Shown here in pieces: positions 55,669-64,000 of a stretch of DNA of 64,000 nt (positions within the stretch are counted from its first letter, which is position 1; the number at the start of each line of letters is the position of its first letter). This stretch comes from Rhabdophis nuchalis (lineage: Eukaryota > Chordata > Lepidosauria > Squamata > Natricidae): positions 20,708,119-20,772,118 of the forward strand of contig CM077648.1 in the NCBI GenBank assembly GCA_039707465.1. The letters run 5' to 3'. Both the position numbers and the translations under genes were made by a program. The notes under the pieces are model-generated. The model was not told the origin of the DNA. It did not search any database and saw only the letters and a list, made by a program, of their open reading frames with translations.

Positions 55669-56713
55669 CTATTTACAAAATTCTACAATGAGTTATGTCA
55701 TGTTCCAGTATGATGTTCATTTGATTTCCTTGCTTCATTTCATAACAGATTATCATTTACTAATCTGGAAAGAAACTTGATATGAGCCTCCCATGTTTAG
55801 CAGGATCCTTGGGTGTTTTTACTATGAAGTTTTGCTATTTGTTCTACATTTCGGTCCTACTTATTTATAAACAAAACTAGCTGATAGCATGGTGTTGCCC
55901 TGTTATTTATTTATCCTAATCCATACATTTGTCCTCAAAAATAATCCTGGACTAAACATAATTTCTAAAGTTGGATTTTCCCCTTTACCAGAGGGAGCCC
56001 CCTTGTGGAGTCATTACGATGGCAAGTCCACTGCACTGCACAGTAGAAGCCACTTTATGGCAGTATGGTAGAAGCCATTTTAAGGCATAACAGGCTGTAT
56101 CTTAACAGAGCACACCCCCAAGGGGTGTTAGGAGTGTCTTGTTCTCACGTTATTTGTTTCCAGAGGGTAAGTCATCTGTGTACCAAGTTTGGTTGAAATT
56201 GCTCGAGGCATTCCAGAGTTATGCTGCAACATACACACACGCACACACACACACAAACACACACAGAGCACCATATATATCTCATCCATAATTCTCATTC
56301 ATAATTCTATCAAAAAACCTGAGTCATACAGAACAGAAATGAAAAACCCAACACTTTTCCAACTTAGACTTTTATGTTTCAATCACATTATTATCTTTAT
56401 TAATAATGTTAAATGTTTTATGAAAAATTCAATAATAATGACTTTTTACTATTTCAGTAAAAGCACAACTAATTATATCAATTAAGAAGATACAACAATA
56501 TTTAAAATTTACAAGTAAGAGATTTATAGTTTGTGTCTCAGTCAAAATAAAGTCAAATATATCCTTACACTGGAGTAACAGAGTGCTCTAATGGTTTGTC
56601 TCAGCCAAACCAAATAGGTCTTTATCTTTAATTTGGCAGTTTTACAAATGATAGTGTGTTCCTGATGGCCAACAGCTTCTTGCTCTGTGTGCTTTTGAGT
56701 CACTCCCAAATAC
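55669..56713. other. Unassigned A+T-rich DNA
   Basis: Contains (CA)n at about 56227-56265. At about 55960-56220 CCCCTTTACCAGAGGGAGCC to TGGTTGAAATTGCTCGAGGC looks like a dispersed repeat that I cannot name. Confidence 0.35.
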
Positions 56714-57050
56714 CGCATTTTTCAGAGTATAAGATGCACCTTTTTCCTCCAAAAACGAGGGTGAAAATCTGGGTGCATCTTATACACTGAATACAGCATT
56801 TTTGGCCTTATGAAACCCTGTCTCCTTCACAAAAATGGACATGCAGAGGGCCTGAGAGGCCTGCAAAGTGTTCCTGGGGTCTGGGGAGTGTAAAAATGAG
56901 TGAAAAACTGGCTATTTGTTTGCTCGTTTTTGGTCCTCCAACCCTAGGATCACAATACTAGCCTCCTAAAGGCTATGCATGCCCCCCCCTTTTGGGGGGG
57001 GGGCAAAAAACGGGCCCATGTTTGCAAAAAATGGGGCATATTTTGCTGCT
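56714..57050. mobile_element. GAGTATAAG-family DNA element, left part
   Basis: TACCGCATTTTTCAGAGTAT, GATGCACC and GAGGGTGAAAATCTGGGTGC as at 701-800. The right terminus is not found. Confidence 0.6.
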
Positions 57051-57819
57051 TGGCTGTCATGCTCATCTCATAGATAATAATTTAAAGGTCTGCTAAAAGT
57101 GCACACTGTGGCTAGGAGACCTGCTTAAACATACATTGTAAAAGAAAATAACAGGAAAAGCTTCCACTTAACACAGGTATTTACTGCATTTTTTCTTAAA
57201 GATAAATGAAAAAAAAATAATCTTATAGAAAAACTTTCCAAATATCAAAGAAGAAAATATGTTTTCAGTCAGGGAGTTCAGTAAATTACATTTCCGTTTT
57301 ACAATAATACCATTTTCTTTAGTTCTTCCTGAGCTTTAGAAATTAAATTATTCACTAGATATTGGCAAACATCTGATTTTAATTCCCTTCTCTTGCTTAT
57401 AAGCAGCTGCTATACAGTTGACCTTAAACCTTTTTAGGTTCTTTCAAAGTAATGTGAGCACATGTGAGTAATATAAACACAAATGCTGGAAATATGTATT
57501 TATGCAAAATTTCCTTTAATTTTCTGTCTGATGATTGCCTGTCTCGGAAAAATGCTGAGTTGTTTGGGAAAGTCTTCTTTCTCCATCTATCTTCTTGTCA
57601 AGAGTGGTGTAGCTGCTTCAGTGCACTATGATTCAGAACAAGACTTTAAATTGCAGACTTTGTTCCTATTGTTTTCCTAAGAGCTGCTCTATGAAAATCT
57701 GAAGAATGGAAAAGAAATCAGTTTTTTTCATTAGTTTCATCTCCACAGAAAGGAAAATTAATAAGAATTAGTGCATTCGTATTGACCTGCCAATAAACAT
57801 ATAGGTGTCTCCAAACAAT
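57051..57819. other. Unassigned A+T-rich DNA
   Basis: No gene or nameable repeat seen. Confidence 0.35.
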
Positions 57820-57825
57820 GGTTCC

Positions 57826-58276
57826 TGTTGTGGCCCAGCCGGCTCCGGATGAGCTGCTGATGGACTCCTCTAGTGAGGAGTCCTATGAGTCTGCTCTGGA
57901 GGAGGAGGGCGACCTTGAGGAAGCAGAGAGCCAGGCTGGTCATCAGGAGTCACCTGAGTCTTGGAGTAGTGGGGAGGAGCAGGGCCAGTTTGTCCCTGAT
58001 GCTAGATTGTGAAGGGCTGAAAAAAGGAGGCTTCAATTGCATCAGAAGCAAACTCGAAGGATTTGAATTAGTCTCAGCTGCTTAAGGACTGGCCCCTCCC
58101 AAGAGGGTTTAAAAGGAAGTCTGTGCTGAAGAAGTTCTTGGATTTCTAGGTTCGTGTTTATTCATGTTAAGAAGCTTCGTATCTGTTAAGAGTCATTCAG
58201 GCAAGCAGCCAAGAGAGTTAGTGGCAAGCAGCCAATCTTGCATTAGTCGCAGAAAGGGGGGGGGTGTGTCAGAACA
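57826..58276 (+). mobile_element. Solo LTR
   Basis: The 451-bp unit begins TGTTGTGG and ends TCAGAACA, and GGTTCC is duplicated at 57820-57825 and 58277-58282. A TATA-like TTTAAAAGG stands near 58108. There is no second LTR, primer site or coding region beside it, so the interior was probably lost by LTR-LTR recombination. A Glu/Ser-rich frame at 57818-58012 lies within it and is not considered a gene. It could be Gypsy-like or an endogenous retrovirus; the sequence does not decide. Confidence 0.7.
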
Positions 58277-58298
58277 GGTTCCTATAAAGACTCAGATG

Positions 58299-58698
58299 CA
58301 GGGGTGGGATTCAGCCAGTATGGGCCAGTTCAAGAAAACCGGATGCTAATTTTACATCTGGTTTGCCGAACTAGTAGTTGCAATGACTGGCTGGACTCAC
58401 CCCTCACCTCCCAGGAGTCTCCACATGGCCCATTTTGGATGCCAGGTAAGTGCAGGGCCCGTGAGGAGGCTCTGGAAGGGCGAAAAATGGGCCTCCCAGG
58501 ACTTCTGGAAGTCTGGAAATGGCCTATTTTCGGCCTCCTAGAGGCTCAAGGAAAGTCTCCGGAGCCTAGGGAGGGTGAAAATACCCTCCCTCCATATGGT
58601 GCAGGAGGCCAAGTAGGCCATGTCCACCATGGCCTGGCCACACCCACCAAGCAACCAGGCAGAGAAATGGTTGCTAAAATTTTTGAATCCCACCCCTG
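58299..58698. mobile_element. hAT-type element (CAGGGGTGGGATTCA family)
   Basis: Perfect 14-bp inverted ends, CAGGGGTGGGATTC / GAATCCCACCCCTG. Flanks CTCAGATG and CTCAGGTG match at 7 of 8 positions. No coding capacity. Confidence 0.85.
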
Positions 58699-58886
58699 CT
58701 CAGGTGGATACTCACGTTGGACAATAAGTACATCTGCCCACTTATATTATGATTTGACTTCCATTTTTGGGGTGATCTCTTTGATTACCTGGATACCCCA
58801 TTTCAGTGATGAGAACTTGTAAACCTGGGGGCTCCCACTTTCCATGGAAAGCAAATCATTTCACACATTAAGAGCATATTGTAAAC

Positions 58887-59245
58887 CAAGGGTGTCAAAC
58901 CTGATTTCATTGAGGGCCACATCAGGGTGATGTTTGACTTTGGGGGGGCAGGGGGACGTGGCCAGATAGATGTCATTCATGTCGAGGTGCTTATGGTGGC
59001 TGAGCCATAATATTTTGCTGCTTTTGCTGCTCGAGCTCCATTTTCAGCTGCAACAGCCTCTTGCAACCCTCTGCCAGTGAAAACGAAGCTTGGTAGAGCC
59101 GCCCACAGCTTTCCAGAGCGCCATTTTTTTTCTGGCACAGGCACTGTCGGATGGTCCTTTGCTGTTTCCAGGGAAGCCCCATGGCCCAGATCTAAGCACC
59201 CCACTAGAGAGATCCAGCTCCTGGGCCTGGAGTTTGACACCCCTG
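58887..59245. mobile_element. hAT-type element (CAGGGGTGTCAAAC family)
   Basis: Left CAAGGGTGTCAAACCTG, right GAGTTTGACACCCCTG. Flanks TTGTAAAC and TTGTGGAC agree at 6 of 8 positions. Confidence 0.8.
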
Positions 59246-59440
59246 TTGTGGACAGGTGTCTGTAGCCAGTTAAAAATCATTATTATCAGAGCTATGTTAC
59301 ACCTCTTTTATTTATATAAAAACATTCCTCTATGTTATGTGTGGAGTCCTAGGCTGAATGTTTGCTCTGCAAAATGCTAGTCATGACTTGGAAATCACAG
59401 CAAAACATCCTCATTAGGGACCCATGGGACATGATCTGTG

Positions 59441-60107
59441 TTCACGACCCAGATTGTTGAGGGCATATGTTGACTCTTTGAACCACTTAGAATAGAATAA
59501 AATGGAATGGAATGGAATGGAATGGAATAGAATAGACTAGAATAGAATAGACACACAAAGAATTTGTCTTTGGTGCAGATGCTCTCAGTGTACATGAGAA
59601 TAAAATACATCCATCAAAAATAAAAGATGCAACACTTAGTGATAGTCAAGGTTACTAATAAGCTATCAAATCATACTAAGAAACAAATAAAAACAATATA
59701 AATTGAAAGATACAAGCAACATGATTATAGTCACAAGTAGGAAGCAATAGATACTAGGAAGGAAGTGATGAATAATAGTAATACAGTCTTAGTGAATTAT
59801 TTGACAGTGTTGTGGGAATTAGTTGTTAAGCAGAGTGATGGCATTGGAGAAAAAACTGTCCTTGTGTCTAGATGTTATGGTGTGCTGTGCTCTATAGTGT
59901 CATTTTGAGAGTAGAAGTTGAAACAATTTATGTCCAGAATGCGAGGAGTCTGTAGATATTTTCACAGCCCTCTTTTTGACTCATGCGGTATACGGGTCCT
60001 CAATGGAAGACAGGTTGGTACCAATTGTTTTTTCCTGTACTTAAAGAGGGCTGTAAAGCAATATGAAGTGGCATATAAGTCTAAGTGCTATTGCTATTTC
60101 CTTAAAC
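59441..60107 (+). mobile_element. tRNA-derived SINE split by a LINE
   Basis: SINE 3' parts lie at 59441-59489 (GACCCAGATTGTTGAGGGCA to ACCACTTAG) and 60040-60107 (ACTTAAAGAGGGCTGTAAAG to GCTATTGCTATT). They join correctly when 59490-60039 is removed. ACTTAGA/ACTTAAA at the two edges is a likely target duplication. Confidence 0.7.
59490..60039 (-). mobile_element. LINE 3' end with pentanucleotide tail (snake L3/CR1-like)
   Basis: On the minus strand a decayed C-terminus (pieces like IEDLYTA and SFFSNAITLLNN) is followed by GCACCAAAGACAAATTC and (ATTCT)n with a CCATT core (59486-59552). This resembles the AATAG-tailed LINE of snakes. Clade from memory. Confidence 0.6.
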
Positions 60108-60711
60108 TGCCTGCTTAAGACAACCCATCTACATCTTTAAACAATGCTGATCGGAGCAAAGGAAGACCTACTCTGATGAATTCAGAAAAAAAAGTGGTCC
60201 ATTTTCAGGCACGTGTCCAGTCTATTTCAAGAGATGTTGGCAAACAAACTTGTGTCCGGCCCTTTAAATATGGAGAACAAGTTGAATGATTCCATAAATC
60301 TGATAATGATTTCTACTGGCACAAGTCTGAAACAAAATGAAGACATGCTAAAATTTACATTTGGTGATTTTCAATTAGGAAGTCGATGGAATTTCACTCT
60401 ACTGAAACCCATTTGGTGTGTGCCTGATTTATTTTTAATTGAGAGATCAGGCAAGCTTGGTTTATTTAAGCAAGATTACATTGGATATTTCATTTTTCCC
60501 CCTTTTAAATAATCTTATTTTTCCTTACCGGTAATACACTAATTTCAGCTGATAACTGATTCATAGGGTAATAACTCAAATGCCAGTAGGACCAAAGTTG
60601 CTCTTCTATCAATAAAGCAATCAATTGTTCATTAGAAGATTTTTCATTCACTGCTTAGTTTGTGAAAAACAACATTCTGTATTAGCTTGTGTTCAGTTCT
60701 AAATATATAAT
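60108..60711. other. Unassigned A+T-rich DNA
   Basis: No nameable repeat. A frame at 60213-60512 (99 codons) has no recognisable domain. Confidence 0.35.
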
Positions 60712-60713
60712 TA

Positions 60714-61232
60714 CAGTGGTACCTCGGTTCACAAACTTAATTCGTGAACTGACTCTGTTCGCGATCCAAATTGGTCGTGAAGCGAGGCACAATTTCCCAT
60801 AGGGTTCAATGTAAATCCGGTTAATCCGTTCCGACCTTGTTTTTTGGGCGTGATTCTTGAACTGACTCTGTTCGCGAACAGAATTGGTCGTGAACAGAGG
60901 CACAGTTTCCCATAGGGTTCAATGTAAATCCGGTTAATCCGTTCTGACCTTGTTTTTAAAATGTCCGCGGCTCCGGTTCGTGAAGCGAGGCGGGGTTCGT
61001 GAATCCGAGCATTTTTACGAACTTTTCTGTTCGTGATGCGAGGTCGGAGTTCGTGAAGCGAGGCGGAGTTCGTGAAGCGAGGCGGAGTTCGTGAAGCGGA
61101 GCGTATTTTTACGAACTTTTCCGTTCGTGAACCGAAACGGTGTTCGTGAACCGGGGCACATTTTTTGGGAAATTTTTGGTCATAATCCGAATTGGTCGTG
61201 AACAGAGGCGTTCGTGAACCGAGGTACCACTG
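60714..61232. mobile_element. Mariner-type non-autonomous element with TA target duplication
   Basis: Perfect 19-bp terminal inverted repeats CAGTGGTACCTCGGTTCAC are flanked by TA at 60712-60713 and 61233-61234, the Tc1/mariner signature. The interior has a 113-bp direct duplication (60746-60858 and 60859-60958) and short tandem GTTCGTGAAGCGAGGCGGA units near 61045-61100. No transposase frame. Confidence 0.85.
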
Positions 61233-61235
61233 TAC

Positions 61236-61630
61236 TTCCAAAGTGGTTACTCGACTTATAACCAAAATTAAGTCCAAAATTTCTGTTGCTATGTGAAACA
61301 TTTGTTAAGTGAATTTTACCCTACCTATTTTATGATCTTTCTTGCCATGGTTGTTAAGTGAATTACTGCGGTTGTTAAGTTAGTAACATGGTTGTTAAGT
61401 GAATCTGGCTTCCCCATTGACTTTGCTTTTCAGAAGGTCACAAAAGGGGATGAAATGACCCTGGGACCCTGTCATAAATATGAGTCAGTTGCCAAGTATC
61501 TGAATTTTGATCACATGAACATGTGTAGCAGTCGTAAGTGTGAAAAACAATCTTAAGTCACTTTTTTCAGTGCCGTTGTAACTTTGAACGATGACTAAAT
61601 GAACTGTTGTAAGTGGAGGACTACCTGCAT
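61236..61630. mobile_element. CTTACGACC-family DNA element
   Basis: ACTCGACTTATAACC at the left and GTAAGTGGAGGACTACCTG at the right are inverted, with the standard body between. It abuts the mariner-type element. Confidence 0.7.
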
Positions 61631-61654
61631 TAGTAGCACAAGCAAGACTGGTGC

Positions 61655-61854
61655 TTCCCAAAGGTGTTTTTTCAAAAGGCAACTGGACTTTGTTTTTCCT
61701 TGAAGAAGTTTCTCCTCTCATCCAAGAAGTTTCTTCAGTTCTGACAGAATGACTGACCAGTCAGTCAGAACTGAAGAAGCTTCTTGGATGAAAGGAAAAA
61801 TATCTTCAAGGAAAAACAAAGTTCAGTCGCCTTTTGAAAAAGCACCTTTGGAGC
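61655..61854. repeat. 91-bp-arm palindrome (Penelope-like inverted repeat?)
   Basis: Arms 61655-61745 and 61764-61854 are inverted copies (GGTGTTTTTTCAAAAGGC... / GCCTTTTGAAAAAGCACC) around an 18-bp spacer. The sequence CTTCTTGGATGA...CTTCAAGGAAAAACAAAG recurs widely in vertebrate genomes; I associate it with a retroelement end, possibly Penelope-like (weak). Confidence 0.7.
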
Positions 61855-61981
61855 AATCATGACCTGGAGAACTAAGAATCTCCATAGACTAGAGTGGTTC
61901 TTGTTAGATTTAGATCCCAGTTTTTATACAGGAACACAAGGCAACAAGCATAACACTCCCTCTTCCCACTTTTTCCTATAA

Positions 61982-62250
61982 CCGTGATGGCGAACCTATG
62001 GCACACATGTCACAGGTGGCATGCAGCACTCTCTCTGTGGGCATGCGAGCCATCGCTCTAGTTCCAGCTCCACTGTGCATGTGCACACACCTCCCACTGG
62101 CCAGCTGGTCATCGGGTCTCTGCTGCGCATGCGGGGGGTGGGGTGGGGGCGGGTTCATGCATGGTGGGTTTGTGCACGTTGCATGCTTGGGGGTTTGGGC
62201 ATGCACGTGCTTTGGGCACTTGGTCCTGAAAAGGTTAGCCATCCAATGAG
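61982..62250. mobile_element. hAT-type element (GATGGCGAACC family)
   Basis: Left CCGTGATGGCGAACCTATGG, right CTGAAAAGGTTAGCCATC. Right terminus slightly eroded. Confidence 0.7.
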
Positions 62251-62322
62251 AAAGCCTAAGTAATTTGGGGTAAGAGAAAGTGAATGGCCCGAAGTGAGAT
62301 TCTCTGACTGAAGGTGGTTTTC

Positions 62323-62520
62323 CAGGCTGGGTTCCTGCTGGCATTACTACCAGTTCGGCATGCAAAAAATGTTTACACACATGTGCATGTACGCCAGATG
62401 TGCATTCCACACACATGCACATTTGCACTAAAAAGGTCTGTGCATGCGCACAACATTAAAAAGGGGGGAAATACATTTTTCCAATGAAGAGTGTTCTGCG
62501 CATATGCAGAGCAGAAAATC
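62323..62520. mobile_element. hAT-type element (ACCGGTAGT family), cut by L1
   Basis: CAGGCTGGGTTCCTGCTGG, ATTACTACCAGTTCGGC and TTCTGCGCATATGCAGA follow the reverse order of 21188-21357. It stops at about AGAAAATC, where the L1 5' UTR begins. Confidence 0.55.
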
Positions 62521-64000
62521 AAGATGGCGGTGATGAGGAACTTGCTTCCGGTCTCTTGGAGGAGACGGAGGAGTCTTCGACTCTTCCGCCATTTTGTTTC
62601 TTTCACGGCCCCCCAAGAGGCTGGGATTTCCTTTCAAAGGAATCCTACCGTACGGTCGGCTTGCCTGGATTCCCCTGTCCTGACGGCAGTCGGGGGGGGG
62701 GTCCTTGTCTTCGACCCAGGAGTGAGAGAACATGCTGCGGGGGGCTTGGTTCCCTTCGCCTCCGGAGGATTGGAACACTTAGTGCTTTGGAGAGAATGGA
62801 TCTGTCGGAGTTTAAAGCCTGTCTGAGCCTCTGACTTCAAAGTGGAAAGTGAGTGACTTTTTTTCCTTTTGCTTGCAACTTTCACTTAATAAGGCTATGG
62901 AGGGGGGAGTTTGTGTAACCCCCCCTTGGATAAGCGGCGCTGTGAATTTGTTCCCTCGGCTGAGGGATGCACAGAAAATTACAACCAAGCCTTTCTGACG
63001 ATGTCAAAGTCCTTTTGGAATTGTTGCGAAAACTTCTGATCGAAGTCTGGTGACTAATTTGCAATTTCACATTATGTTGATTCCCGGCGGCTCCCTGGTG
63101 GGTGGAGAAGATGGCGTTCCTTTGTTCCTCTGAGACACTAATTAAGGCTGTTTACTGACATTCTCCGGAAAAGAGGATTGCCTTTCCTTTCTTTTACCTA
63201 AGCGTTATTGACCTTTCCCCTGAAGTGCCTTCTTTTTTTTGTTACGATTGATTTGCTGTGGATTCCCTCAGGACTTTGATTTAACACCACTGGAAAATTT
63301 GTTTACTGGACTGCTTCTTCTTGCTCCGCTAATTTCCCCAGCAGGCGCCATTTTACTGACGCAGGAATAAACTTTTCACCATGGCTTCAAAAAAACAACC
63401 TAAAATCACCTCGATGTTATCTGAAAAACCTGATACAGATGCCAGATTAACAGCTGTCGAAGAAACCCTTGCAACCTTGGTGAGAGAAATCCAGGAAATG
63501 AGGAAAGATCATGTCAGTTCCAAATTAGAACTTTTGGAGGCACAGAAGAAATTAATGGAAAATTTACAAAAGACTGATGAGCTGGAGGTGGGGTTGGGTG
63601 GGGCAAAGGGGGAGCTTAAAAGCATTAATAATGAAATTAGCGATTTAACTGGTCATATGTCTAGGATGGATCTCGAAAGAATGTCATATTTTTTAAGATT
63701 TCAGAACGTTCCTGAGGAGACTGGAGAGGATTTACCAGATTTAATGAGTACAATTTAAAAAATACACAGTCCTAAGGAAGAACTAAGGGGTGACATTGAT
63801 CTGATTTATAGAATAAATTCAGCATATGCCAGGATAAATGAAGTTCCTAGAGAGATACATATTAAATTTGTTAGAAGGTCGACAAGGGAAAGGATATTGA
63901 GGGCGCAGAGAGGCAACCCCTTAATTTATCAACAGAAAGAGATCACCATCTTGAAACAGGTCCCGAAGAAAATTAGAGAGATAAGACGGAAGTATTCCTT
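62521..64000 (+). mobile_element. L1 LINE, 5' end (runs off the window)
   Basis: An L1-type ORF1 at 63381 is preceded by an 860-bp 5' UTR with AAGATGGCGG at 62520-62529 (YY1-like) and further ATGGCG/GGCGCCAT motifs at 63110 and 63345. ORF2 would lie beyond the window. The 5' boundary is uncertain by 20-30 bp because the neighbouring hAT family also has AGATGGCG at that place. Confidence 0.75.
63381..64000 (+). pseudogene. L1 ORF1 protein, one stop codon, 3' incomplete
   Basis: L1 ORF1p binds element RNA as a trimer. The start has a good context (CACCATGG). Residues about 25-100 are a heptad-like coiled coil (EETLATLVREIQEMRKDH; ELKSINNEISDLTGHMSR). The RRM follows at about 103 (SYFLRFQNVPEETGEDLPD) and the C-terminal domain has KFVRRSTRERILRAQRG and KQVPKKIREIRRKY. 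Codon 126 is TAA (63756-63758) in TI-stop-KIHSP; the frame is otherwise open to the window end. A single substitution probably created it, so the copy is young but unable to make full ORF1p. Confidence 0.85.

Noticed and set aside
57818..58012. Acidic Glu/Ser-rich 64-codon frame
   Set aside because: It lies within the solo LTR and has no known domain; codon bias reflects LTR composition.
61764..61820. Second hammerhead core in the palindrome arm (GGATGA...GAAA-like)
   Set aside because: The first core reads TGGATGA and not CTGATGA, and the second is AAAA instead of GAAA in this copy, so key residues are missing.
62484..62885. Frames of 83-116 codons before L1 ORF1
   Set aside because: They overlap on both strands within the L1 5' UTR and show no domain.

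Overview
This window is repeat-dense, A+T-rich nuclear DNA of a squamate reptile, most likely a snake. I infer this from the mix of repeats: Bov-B (RTE), CR1, an L2-like LINE, R4/Dong-type fragments, L1, tRNA-derived SINEs including one that resembles Sauria SINEs, many short hAT-type and TA-flanked DNA elements, and pentanucleotide ATTCT/AATAG tails that resemble those known from snake LINEs. I found no convincing host protein-coding gene, no tRNA or rRNA gene and no prokaryotic feature. Nearly every long open frame belongs to a retrotransposon or is a translated simple repeat.

Layout. 1-12 kb: a truncated L2-like LINE (1150-2650), three R4/Dong-type fragments lying against TAA-type microsatellites (4.3-4.8, 9.35-9.53 and 9.63-10.03 kb), a Bov-B 3' end (about 6.0-6.5 kb), and a hAT-type element that carries a 32/64-bp minisatellite (7.1-7.7 kb). 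12-26 kb: a mosaic of element pieces, a tRNA-SINE with clear A and B boxes (13.2-13.5 kb), hAT-type elements with 8-bp target duplications (16.4, 17.0, and a hAT inside a hAT at 18.2-18.7 kb), a CR1 end, and a decayed tandem repeat (22.1-23.0 kb). 26.4-33.3 kb is the centrepiece: one old minus-strand CR1 copy has been split by two plus-strand insertions of the same L2-like family. One is full length (26657-31195) with an intact 1086-codon endonuclease/reverse transcriptase frame; the other is 5'-truncated (31445-33203). 33-40 kb: an unassigned frame with one stop (33607-34140), a self-nested L2-like insertion with a 15-bp target duplication (35.9-36.8 kb), another L2-like copy and more hAT pieces. 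40.6-42.4 kb: a compact non-autonomous LTR retrotransposon with two LTRs, a primer-binding site, a polypurine tract and a 5-bp target duplication, inserted in a polypyrimidine tract. 43-56 kb: interrupted CR1 and other LINE copies, a hammerhead-ribozyme-like relict (about 47.8 kb) and three further L2-like 3' ends. 56-64 kb: TA-flanked DNA elements, a solo LTR (57.83-58.28 kb), a SINE split by a LINE, a mariner-type element (60.71-61.23 kb), a large palindrome, and the 5' end of an L1 whose ORF1 has one stop codon and runs off the window.

How the parts relate. The L2-like LINE supplies its own endonuclease and reverse transcriptase and has left about 17 copies here with at least two kinds of 3' end. 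SINEs and DNA elements have no coding capacity and would depend on partner enzymes encoded elsewhere. Target duplications and nesting order give a relative history: CR1 and the TA-flanked elements are old, hAT elements are intermediate, and the L2-like copies and the LTR element are younger. Family names come from recognised motifs and remembered consensus features, not from a database search.
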